From positions 1 through 21,571 of IMG/VR virus record IMGVR_UViG_3300043446_000285: a DNA stretch of 21,571 bases; one strand, 5' to 3'. The DNA is from a virus. The position numbers and the translations under genes were made by a program. This document shows positions 1-5,569 of the stretch, in pieces (within the stretch, counting starts at the first letter, position 1; the number at the start of each line of letters is the position of its first letter). The notes below the pieces were generated by a model. The model searched no databases. It was not told where the DNA came from and saw nothing but the letters and a program-made list of their open reading frames with translations.

Positions 1-66
1 CGCGTTTTGCAGCATCCGCTTTCTGACCGCCTTGTAGTGCGCTTGCAGTTCTTCCTTGTAACTCAT
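1..66 (-). CDS. Start of an unknown phage protein, truncated by window edge
   Basis: An ATG at 64-66 on the minus strand opens a frame that stays open to the window edge (22 codons visible, beginning MSYKEELQAHYKAV). An AGAGGA Shine-Dalgarno lies 4 bases upstream, the same type of signal used by other genes in this window. The start lies inside the RusA frame in a different phase, the kind of overlap usual in compact phage operons. The visible residues are charged and look helical. Function cannot be told from this fragment. Confidence 0.55.
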   Translation of the reverse strand, partial: MSYKEELQAHYKAVRKRMLQNA

Positions 67-415
67 GGTGTCCTCTGGTTGGGGTTATTTTGACAGAAGT
101 GTCTGGTCCGTAGTTGACCCATTTACAAATTATCATTTCACACATGCAGTCATCTTCAACTATGCCCGTTTTCTGGAGCATATCGTTGACCGCCTTACCT
201 CCAATATTGTCTATGTCCCTCCGTCTGTTATCTGGCCTTCTCGCCCGTATCAGCAGCTTGTAGGAGCCGCGCACAGGGGCGATTTGAGCCGCCCTAATTA
301 CCTGCTCACACTCATCCAGCCATGCCATGTATTCGGCTGACCGGAACATTCTTCCCCTGCCTATGCGCCAGAGGCGATTGATAGACGGTGGCCTTGGGAT
401 GACGATTTCCACCAC
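1..415 (-). CDS. rusA: RusA-family Holliday junction resolvase (3' end beyond window)
   Basis: RusA enzymes are small dimeric endonucleases that cut Holliday junctions and other branched DNA during phage recombination and replication. The translated minus strand shows the family hallmarks. Near the N-terminus is IPRPPSINRLWR (residues 6-17); then comes the active-site block RRRDIDN (64-70) with Asp67 and Asp69, Lys74, and an acidic pair Asp88-Asp89. This corresponds in order and spacing to E. coli Asp70, Asp72, Lys76 and Asp91, except that Lys74 is one residue further from the Asp pair than in E. coli. The start is probably GTG at 413-415 (or the next GTG at 410-412); a stop at 440-442 rules out anything much longer, and no strong Shine-Dalgarno is visible. 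The frame stays open to base 1, giving at least 138 residues against about 120 in E. coli, so the tail may be extended. It is transcribed away from the ERF cluster but fits the same recombination role. Confidence 0.87.
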   Translation of the reverse strand, partial: MVEIVIPRPPSINRLWRIGRGRMFRSAEYMAWLDECEQVIRAAQIAPVRGSYKLLIRARRPDNRRRDIDNIGGKAVNDMLQKTGIVEDDCMCEMIICKWVNYGPDTSVKITPTRGHHELQGRTASALQGGQKADAAKR

Positions 416-492
416 TTTGTAAGCGCCAGCCGTTTCAATCTATGCCGGTTACTGTACATTAACAAAGCCATTTTGGCAACAGGGAGATAGGT
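416..492. promoter_or_regulatory. Divergent control region between rusA and the early cluster
   Basis: This 77-base gap is the only place where transcription diverges in the window. For leftward transcription, TTGCCA (minus strand, 474-479), a 17-base spacer and TACAGT (451-456) make a reasonable sigma70-type match. For rightward transcription a weaker pair, TTTCAA (433-438) and TACATT (455-460) with a 16-base spacer, can be drawn. The two -10 candidates overlap, so the promoters would interfere. The region also holds the short palindromes TGTACA and GCCATTTTGGC, possible protein-binding sites. All of this is pattern matching by eye. Confidence 0.4.
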
Positions 493-990
493 ATGTCAAA
501 TCCGACACTAGCCGCCGAAGATGTAATAAAACAAATCAACATCTTACTTGCAGATTATCCGCAGCTTGCAACTGATGAGGAACTGCTGAAGGACACGCTG
601 GAGGGGAATACCCGCTTCAATGAACTGATGGAGCGGTTCCTTGGCGAAATGAGGGAGAACGAAACCCTCGCAGAAGCCGTTTCAGAGCGCATAGGACGGC
701 TTCGGGAGCGTCAGACGCGCCTTACCCACCGCGCCCAGTTTTTCCGCGCCCTGATGCACCGCCTGATGGATTTTGCCGGTATCAAATCCATATCACTGCC
801 AGAGGCCAAGATTTCTGTGGTAAACTCGCCCGACAAGGTGATTATTACAAACGAAACTGCTATACCTGATGAATTCATGCGCGTGACCAAAGAGCCGAAT
901 AAGACGGCTATCAGGAACGCCTTGAAGAATGGAAGTAACGTAACAGGTGCCACTCTATCCAACGGCGGCACCACAATTCAAGTGAGGTAA
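493..990 (+). CDS. Gp157-family phage protein
   Basis: The 165-residue protein matches the siphovirus Gp157 pattern. A helical, strongly charged first half (about residues 25-95, with heptad-like spacing and RLRERQTRLTHRAQFF) is followed by a short beta-rich tail that reads roughly: iP-x-F-M-R-V (126-131), K-x-A-I-R-N-A-L-K-x-G (136-146), then G-A-T-L and a final I-Q-V-R. The family is named from a Streptococcus phage protein tied to phage resistance; its biochemical role is not settled, but it commonly sits next to ERF or SSB genes, as here. GGGAG precedes the ATG by about 7 bases. It is the first gene of the rightward early cluster and is followed after 2 bases by the ERF gene, so the two are very likely co-transcribed. 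Confidence 0.8.
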   Translation: MSNPTLAAEDVIKQINILLADYPQLATDEELLKDTLEGNTRFNELMERFLGEMRENETLAEAVSERIGRLRERQTRLTHRAQFFRALMHRLMDFAGIKSISLPEAKISVVNSPDKVIITNETAIPDEFMRVTKEPNKTAIRNALKNGSNVTGATLSNGGTTIQVR

Positions 991-992
991 AT

Positions 993-1679
993 ATGGCTAA
1001 GACACCCCCAACCGAAATAACCGAAACGCTAACTCCAGAAGCAGTTATTCTCCGCGCCGTTAACGCAGTGATGCAGGAGGCTGCTTATGTCCAAAAGACT
1101 GGCGAAAACACTTTCCACGGTTATCGCTATGCCAGCGAGGCTGATGTTCTGGAGCGGCTGCGCCCTGCTATGGTTAAGCACGGGCTTATCCTGATCCCGA
1201 GCGTCCAACAGGTGAGTAGTGTTGATCCTCACGGCAACACTACGGTTAGCGTCCACTATACGCTGGCGCACATAAGCGGAGCCGTGTGGCCGCAGCCAAT
1301 CATTGCCGCCGGTTGTGGCGGTGATCGCAACAAGAACGGCGTTGGCGACAAGGGACTGTACAAGGCCCTGACTGGTGCCAACAAGTATATGCTGTTCAAG
1401 TTGTTCCAGATTGAGACCGGAAATGACCCGGAAGAATCTCAGGGCGACCGCGACCGCGAGGCCGCAGACAAGAACGCCCGCCAGTTCTATCTGGAAGGCG
1501 GCAGGATCGCCATCAGCAGGGCAGAAACATCCGCCGACTTGAAGGATTGGTGGAAGTCAGAAGAAGAAAACCGCAAGGCCGCAACAGTTGTCAAAGGTTC
1601 TGATGAATACACGGAACTGTACAACGTGTTCCTTGCGCGCGGGAAAGAACTTGTAGCCAAGGAGAACAAGAATGTCTGA
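993..1679 (+). CDS. erf: ERF-family single-strand annealing recombinase
   Basis: ERF proteins (P22 Erf and relatives) bind single-stranded DNA as rings and anneal complementary strands during phage recombination and genome circularisation. The 228-residue protein shows the conserved ERF core over about residues 20-150: A-V-N-A-V-M-Q-E, the Tyr-rich F-H-G-Y-R-Y-A-S-E-A-D-V, then L-R-P-A-M-V-K-H-G-L, and the later G-L-Y-K-A-L-T-G-A-N-K-Y followed by F-Q-I-E-T-G-N-D-P-E. The C-terminal ~75 residues are charged and variable. A GAGG lies 6 bases before the ATG. The 3' end overlaps the next gene by 8 bases, suggesting translational coupling with the SSB-tip protein. Partners by context are Gp157 upstream, the SSB-like protein downstream and RusA on the divergent arm. 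Confidence 0.9.
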   Translation: MAKTPPTEITETLTPEAVILRAVNAVMQEAAYVQKTGENTFHGYRYASEADVLERLRPAMVKHGLILIPSVQQVSSVDPHGNTTVSVHYTLAHISGAVWPQPIIAAGCGGDRNKNGVGDKGLYKALTGANKYMLFKLFQIETGNDPEESQGDRDREAADKNARQFYLEGGRIAISRAETSADLKDWWKSEEENRKAATVVKGSDEYTELYNVFLARGKELVAKENKNV

Positions 1680-2004
1680 GTACGATAACACCAATAGCGG
1701 CGCTTTGTTTGAGAACGACAAGCGCCAGAAAGAGAGTCACCCGCATCTTCGGGGGGCTTGCACCATCAAGACACCTGATGGTGAACTGGTGGAATACTGG
1801 GTCAGTGCTTGGCAGAAAACCAGTAAGAAGGGCGAGGATTTCTTTTCACTGGCTTTCCAGTTGAAGGAAGATTCGGCGGGCAAGAAGACTGACAAGCCTG
1901 ACAAGCCAGCGAGTCAGGGAGGATTGTTCAAGAAGCGCGAAGGCGTGGCCCAGACCGCCAGCAAAACCATTCATGAAGAACTGAATGACGATGTGCCTTT
2001 TTGA
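1672..2004 (+). CDS. Small protein with SSB-like acidic C-terminal tip
   Basis: This 110-residue protein is not a recognisable classical SSB, but it has the right layout for a phage single-strand DNA-binding protein. A compact beta-looking body (about residues 8-68, with G-A-L-F-E-N-D-K, H-P-H-L-R-G-A-C and Y-W-V-S-A-W-Q-K-T-S-K-K-G) is followed by a Lys/Asp-rich low-complexity linker (69-100) and an acidic tip ending D-D-V-P-F. Bacterial SSBs end in a very similar D-D-I-P-F peptide that recruits repair and replication proteins. AAGGAG sits 8 bases before the ATG, inside the end of erf, and the two genes overlap by 8 bases. The position beside ERF supports a role in handling single-stranded DNA; that function is inferred. 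Confidence 0.6.
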   Translation: MSEYDNTNSGALFENDKRQKESHPHLRGACTIKTPDGELVEYWVSAWQKTSKKGEDFFSLAFQLKEDSAGKKTDKPDKPASQGGLFKKREGVAQTASKTIHEELNDDVPF

Positions 2005-2016
2005 GAGGAACCCACA

Positions 2017-2259
2017 GTGACTTTTGATGATTCTGCGCCGACAGAGAACACCGAAACCGCATCGCGTGACAATGACATCTGGGATGTCATGCACTACAAG
2101 ACTGACCGCAAGGGCCGCACCAATTGGCTCAAGATCGGGCGGGCTTGGGCTAGGCCGGAAGGTGATAACATCACCCTCAAGCTGTTTGCGTTGCCCCTCC
2201 CCAATTACGAGGGCGAGGTTATCCTGAACCTTGTGTATAACGAGGGACGCAAGGGATAA
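2017..2259 (+). CDS. Small conserved-looking phage protein, unknown function
   Basis: This 80-residue frame starts with GTG, preceded by AGAGGA at a normal distance, 12 bases after the SSB-tip gene. The body (residues 20-80) has the pattern W-x-V-M-H-Y-K-T-D-R-K-G-R, then W-L-K-I-G-R-A-W-A-R-P-E-G-D-N, then L-K-L-F-A-L-P-L-P, which suggests a small antiparallel beta fold. The Lys/Arg-Gly turn followed by an aromatic strand loosely recalls the upstream protein, so a distant relationship is possible but not shown. Its stop codon shares one base with the next start (TAATG), so it is coupled to its neighbour. An overlapping +2-frame ORF is a shadow. No function assigned. Confidence 0.7.
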   Translation: MTFDDSAPTENTETASRDNDIWDVMHYKTDRKGRTNWLKIGRAWARPEGDNITLKLFALPLPNYEGEVILNLVYNEGRKG

Positions 2260-2597
2260 TGACCCGTCTGGTAACAGACGAAATGATGGAGGAGGCGCTG
2301 AACTATTTGGCGACCTCCTCCGACATAATCGCATCCGCCAGAGCGCGGAGGCTGCGGGCCGAGTTCAAGCGCAAGCGCATCAGGGCCAAGCTAATTCTGG
2401 AAAGCAACCAGCCGTCAGCCATAGCCCGCGAGGCATGGGCGGAGGCTCACCCTTTGTACCACGAAGCCTGCGAAGAAGAAGTAGCCGCCGTTGAAGCGGA
2501 CGAACACGCGCGGGCGGATCGCAACAAGGCGGACACCATCATTGAAACGTATCGTACAGAGGAAGCCACGCGCCGCGCTGGTCAGAACTTTAGATGA
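2259..2597 (+). CDS. Helical phage protein of the early cluster, unknown function
   Basis: The 112 residues are almost entirely Ala, Glu, Arg and Lys with no Pro-Gly breaks outside a short turn (P-S-A at 52-54), so the protein should be a long helical hairpin or coiled coil. The C-terminal pattern I-I-E-T-Y-R-T-E-E-A-T-R-R-A-G resembles a small helical protein family often seen beside ERF/SSB genes in phages; that likeness is from memory and is not a functional assignment. It begins in the TAATG overlap with the preceding stop and ends in an ATGA overlap with the next gene, so it lies in a translationally coupled chain. Confidence 0.7.
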   Translation: MTRLVTDEMMEEALNYLATSSDIIASARARRLRAEFKRKRIRAKLILESNQPSAIAREAWAEAHPLYHEACEEEVAAVEADEHARADRNKADTIIETYRTEEATRRAGQNFR

Positions 2598-3082
2598 TAG
2601 TAACATTGTCGTGGGCCGAAATGCAGGTTGCCCATTTAATTGGCGGCCAAAGAACAATTATGAATATGAAAAAGAAATTACCCGGAAGATATGGAGCGCC
2701 TGAAAAGGAAGGAAGTGAAGAACTTAACTTGATAGGTACTCGCGGAGAAATGGCTGTTGCAAAAGCACTAAACCTTTACTGGAGCGGAGCCGTGGGAGAT
2801 TATGGCGCTGCTGATGTAGGCGGATGTGTTGAGGTAAGGACAATAACAAAAAGCTTCCACTCTCTTATCTTGCACCCACAAGACAAAGATGATTTTCCAT
2901 TTGTTTTGGCTGATTTAAGTGACCAGCCCAAAGTAAGGCTGGTTGGTTGGATATATGGGAAAGACGGGAAACAAGAAAAATTCTGGTCAGACCCAAGTGG
3001 TAAAAACAGATCGGCATTTTTCATAGATCAAATAAATCTTAGAAAAATGGAAGAACTGGTAGAATTGTTAAAAAATGACTGA
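2594..3082 (+). CDS. Putative PD-(D/E)XK-like nuclease, AT-rich gene
   Basis: The 162-residue protein has an N-terminal helix (V-T-L-S-W-A-E-M-Q-V-A), then a nuclease-like core. Residues G-T-R-G-E-M-A-V-A-K-A-L (48-59) look like the first helix with its conserved Glu; D-V-G-G-C-V-E-V-R-T (74-83) looks like the D-Xn-(E)-X-K strands with Arg in place of Lys. F-P-F-V-L-A-D-L and R-L-V-G-W-I-Y-G follow as core strands. This is the order of motifs in restriction-endonuclease-like folds, but the Lys-to-Arg change makes catalysis uncertain. The first ATG overlaps the upstream stop (ATGA) and fits the N-terminal pattern, so I keep it. Hand counts give about 42% G+C over 2641-3060, against 58% in sampled lines of erf and the HNH gene, suggesting separate acquisition. 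The gene overlaps the HNH gene by 8 bases. Confidence 0.55.
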   Translation: MIVTLSWAEMQVAHLIGGQRTIMNMKKKLPGRYGAPEKEGSEELNLIGTRGEMAVAKALNLYWSGAVGDYGAADVGGCVEVRTITKSFHSLILHPQDKDDFPFVLADLSDQPKVRLVGWIYGKDGKQEKFWSDPSGKNRSAFFIDQINLRKMEELVELLKND

Positions 3083-3446
3083 AGATGTAGGCACCACCAA
3101 GAGGAAGAAGCTGACGCCCCGCCTTCGCCTCAAGGTCTGGGAAGACCACAAGGGCGTTTGCGCCTTGTGCAATGGCAAGATTGATGGCGTCCGTGAAAGG
3201 TGGATTGTAGAGCATCTAAGGGCGCTGGAACTGGGCGGCGAAGACACAGAGGCCAATATGGCCCCAGTCCATGAAGTTTGCGCCATGATTAAGACCAGCG
3301 GCTCTACAGGAGATCATGCACGGGCGGCAAAGGCAAAGCGCGCCAAGGCAAAGCATCTGGGCATCAAGAAAAGCAAGAACCCCCTGCCGGGAAGCAAGGG
3401 GTCCAAGTGGAAGCGTAAAATGGATGGAAGTATTGTACCTCGTTAG
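3075..3446 (+). CDS. HNH endonuclease
   Basis: A 123-residue HNH family nuclease. It has a basic N-terminus (K-R-K-K-L-T-P-R-L-R), a first zinc knuckle C-A-L-C (28-31), the metal-binding V-E-H-L-R-A-L-E-L-G-G (43-53) containing the catalytic His, the N-M-A-P-V-H-E-V-C segment with Asn59 and His64, and then the typical A-A-K-A-K-R-A-K-A-K-H-L-G basic helix. The tail ends K-M-D-G-S-I-V-P-R, as in many stand-alone phage HNH proteins. Such enzymes nick DNA and often help terminase or recombination; here the gene closes the recombination cluster. The ATG overlaps the end of the putative nuclease by 8 bases. Its TAG stop overlaps the TAA stop of the convergent tail gene, leaving no room for an intergenic terminator. 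Confidence 0.85.
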   Translation: MTEDVGTTKRKKLTPRLRLKVWEDHKGVCALCNGKIDGVRERWIVEHLRALELGGEDTEANMAPVHEVCAMIKTSGSTGDHARAAKAKRAKAKHLGIKKSKNPLPGSKGSKWKRKMDGSIVPR

Positions 3447-4780
3447 TACAGGATAACCAGCCTTCCATCTCCGCCATCATTGGCCGAATCTCCACCAGCA
3501 CCACCCTTTGCAGCATTGTCGCCGTAATTAGGGTCTGTATTCTCAGGCGCGGTTGTTGATCCAGTTTGTCCACTTGTAACATTGTCGGTAAGAGAGTTTA
3601 TAAATGTGCTATTGACATAACTGGTGCCACCGCCGCCACCGCCAGCGCCCTGACCGCCGCTTCCAGTGCCAGAGCCTCCAGAGCCGCCGCCATACCAGCC
3701 AGCACCACCACCGCCACCAAAAGCTTTGCCTGAGCCGCTAGATGTCTCACCGCCGTTGCCTACATCTTCTCCTGTTTCAGTAGCAAAACCATTTGTGCCG
3801 CCGCCGGAGCCAGACGGCGGATTTCCATTGCCGCCGCTCCATTTTGATCCGACAAGGCCAACCGTTGCAGAACTCGTTCCTGCTGAACCACCAGCCTTGA
3901 ATGTGGCCCCACCACCACCTCCACCGGCCCCGGAACCAGAACCAGCATCACCATTGTATGCTACGGTAATACCGCCGCCGCCGCCGCCAGCGCCGCCAGC
4001 AGTGTTAAGAGCGCCACCGCCACCACCACCGGCACCAGCAACAAAGAACGGCGCACCAAGGTCAAAATCAATGTCAGTTGTGCCTACAGTCACATTAGAC
4101 TGTGTAGTACAGTAGAAGTAATCAGTCGCATTGGTGTCACCTTCAACAACGTATGTAGATGACCCGTAATCAATTTCTGCGTTTGAATCAAAATCAGTCG
4201 TTCTTGTGATGACCCAGTTTACCGTTGTATTCCCTACAGTCGTAACTTTATAGATGCCATTACGAGCCTTGTTGGTCTGGTTTTTTACAAGAATCCTGTC
4301 ATTCAAAACGAGTGTCACGCCATCAATTTTTATGGCAGCTTTTGTTGAATTATTTGTAAGTGTAGCGCCTACGCCAGAAGAACCGTTGTCATAAGTCGCA
4401 GAAAGATTTGCAGTTGTCGCCACCCTGCAAGATGCCTTCATGGCGGAAAGATCGCCGGGGAAAACGCCTGTCCAAGTTCCACCGCCGCCGCCATTGTCGC
4501 CAGTTGACGCAGCAGAACCACCGCTACCGACAAAAAATGTCACAGGGATATTATTGTCAGGATCAACGGTGTAGAACCCAGAGACAAACCCACCGGCACC
4601 GCCAGTGCCGCCGTCCGGCGATGAACCGCGCCCACCTCCACCACCGCCAGCCCACGCCTTGAACTGGTAATAGTTGATACCATTACCAAGAGACAAAAGC
4701 TGCCCATCAGTTGTCTTCCCAGAAACTTGAAGGACGCTATTTACTTGAGCAGGAACCACGCAACCCGGTACAGCAGGCAT
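3443..4780 (-). CDS. Glycine-rich tail/receptor-binding protein with inserted fibre module
   Basis: The 445-residue protein is the last late gene. After a short N-terminus (K-A-W-A-G-G-G-G-G-G-R-G) it is dominated by a Gly-rich domain, residues ~30-118 and ~244-445, with runs of four to six glycines and aromatic strands (V-T-F-F-V-G-S-G-G, F-F-V-A-G-A-G-G-G-G-G-G, R-L-V-I-L-Y at the end). Similar Gly-rich domains occur in phage adhesins and in ALK-type receptors. A ~125-residue module (residues ~119-243) is inserted between two strands of it and is shared with the nozzle-like protein. I place the start at ATG 4778-4780, with GAGG 6 bases upstream and 7 bases after the previous stop; a TTG at 4795 is less likely. 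Probable role: distal tail tip or fibre, host recognition. The opposite strand gives Pro-rich shadow frames. Confidence 0.75.
   Translation of the reverse strand: MPAVPGCVVPAQVNSVLQVSGKTTDGQLLSLGNGINYYQFKAWAGGGGGGRGSSPDGGTGGAGGFVSGFYTVDPDNNIPVTFFVGSGGSAASTGDNGGGGGTWTGVFPGDLSAMKASCRVATTANLSATYDNGSSGVGATLTNNSTKAAIKIDGVTLVLNDRILVKNQTNKARNGIYKVTTVGNTTVNWVITRTTDFDSNAEIDYGSSTYVVEGDTNATDYFYCTTQSNVTVGTTDIDFDLGAPFFVAGAGGGGGGALNTAGGAGGGGGGITVAYNGDAGSGSGAGGGGGGATFKAGGSAGTSSATVGLVGSKWSGGNGNPPSGSGGGTNGFATETGEDVGNGGETSSGSGKAFGGGGGAGWYGGGSGGSGTGSGGQGAGGGGGGTSYVNSTFINSLTDNVTSGQTGSTTAPENTDPNYGDNAAKGGAGGDSANDGGDGRLVILY
4050..4424 (-). repeat. Shared fibre module, copy 1 (inside Gly-rich tail protein)
   Basis: This stretch encodes about 125 residues starting VATTANLSATYDNGSSGVGA and ending near F-D-L-G-A-P. 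By eye roughly half the residues match copy 2 at 15030-15404, including S-S-G-V-G-A-T-L-T-N, the I-D-G-V, the R-(I/V)-L-V-K-N-Q-T, N-G-I-Y-x-V-T-T-V-G and T-R-x-T-D-F-D. Similar modules occur in many phage fibre proteins (I recall the I-D-G-V...D-R-V-L-V-K-x-Q-T...N-G-I-Y pattern). It is a protein-level repeat; DNA similarity is patchy. Confidence 0.8.
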
Positions 4781-4787
4781 TTCAACC

Positions 4788-5567
4788 TCACGCAATCAAA
4801 TCGCCAGCAAGAACCCAGCTATTGTTTGTTCTCTTGATGATGGCAGCCTGAGAATAGCGGCCAGTCAGTTTTGTCTTGTTTCCATAACTGTAAATCGTTA
4901 CGCCACTCGCTGCGGCAATTGTTGTCTGACCAACACCAAGAGAAACGATGTTGACAACAGTCCCAATTGGGAACGCAACACTTCCATTCTCAGGAACAGT
5001 CAAGGTATTTGCAGCACTATTGTCCATGCTGACGAGTTTTCCAGAGTCGCCTATAACAAGAGTATACGACGTTCCTGTTTGAGAATTGATACCGGCAACA
5101 TTTGCTCCAATGGGAACACCGTTTGGACCCAAAAATGAACCTACATTTGCTGTAATGTTCCCTTCATTGTCAATTGTAAGCACATTCCTCGGTACTCCGG
5201 CTAGTGTACCAGATTCTCTGGGAGGGGATGTTTGGAACCTGATTGCGCCAGAACCGCCAGTTCCCGTTCCATTGCTGGCCTGAATAACTAAATTAGGGCC
5301 TGTTACATTTGTGCCTGTCTTGGCCGTACCCCTGATAGCAGTAGCTGCGGATGCGGAAGCTGTGCCATCATTGTCACCAAAAATAAGTGTGCCGCTCATT
5401 ACAAGCGTTTTTCCGTTTCCAACCTGAACCCCTACAGAAGTACCAGTTCCGTTGGCGGCAAAAAGATTGTCAATCAGGTAAAAGTCTTGGTTAAGCGTGT
5501 TACCCCAGTCAGTATCAATGTTTGGAGTAGGAAGCGTAAGTCCAAGATTTGTTGTGGTTGTAGGCAT
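4788..5567 (-). CDS. Tail fibre-type protein
   Basis: A 259-residue fibre-like protein. The N-terminus (T-N-L-G-L-T-L-P-T-P-N-I-D-T-D-W-G-N-T-L-N, then F-Y-L-I-D) resembles a pattern common at the start of phage tail fibre proteins. The middle is Gly/Thr/Ser/Asn-rich and beta-structured, with N-V-L-T-I-D-N-E-G-N-I-T typical of repeat-built fibre shafts. The C-terminal ~100 residues (Y-T-L-V-I-G-D-S-G-K-L-V, T-L-T-V-P-E-N, F-P-I-G-T-V-V-N-I, G-V-T-I-Y-S, then W-V-L-A-G-D-L) match a beta domain that often caps phage fibre proteins. AGAGGA lies 7 bases before the ATG, and the upstream stop is 2 bases before the start. It is immediately followed by the Gly-rich tail protein, suggesting the two form the host-recognition end of the virion. 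Receptor unknown. Confidence 0.75.
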   Translation of the reverse strand: MPTTTTNLGLTLPTPNIDTDWGNTLNQDFYLIDNLFAANGTGTSVGVQVGNGKTLVMSGTLIFGDNDGTASASAATAIRGTAKTGTNVTGPNLVIQASNGTGTGGSGAIRFQTSPPRESGTLAGVPRNVLTIDNEGNITANVGSFLGPNGVPIGANVAGINSQTGTSYTLVIGDSGKLVSMDNSAANTLTVPENGSVAFPIGTVVNIVSLGVGQTTIAAASGVTIYSYGNKTKLTGRYSQAAIIKRTNNSWVLAGDLIA

Positions 5568-5569
5568 TG

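Noticed and set aside
65-340. Plus-strand 91-codon frame with ATG start
   Set aside because: It is antisense to the RusA coding sequence, which has clear family motifs on the other strand. It has no Shine-Dalgarno and no recognisable protein pattern.
370-476. Minus-strand frame beginning M-A-L-L-M-Y-S-N, which could be an upstream start for RusA
   Set aside because: It is in a different phase from RusA and ends at a stop within about 36 codons. Joining it to RusA would need a frameshift, and RusA is already complete at its N-terminus from the GTG.
3375-3410. C-run and G-run near the end of the HNH gene as a possible terminator
   Set aside because: Only about 5 bp can pair around a 14-base loop and no T-run follows on the plus strand.
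3666-4115. Plus-strand Pro-rich frame of about 149 codons
   Set aside because: It is the antisense image of glycine codons (GGN read as NCC) in the Gly-rich tail protein.
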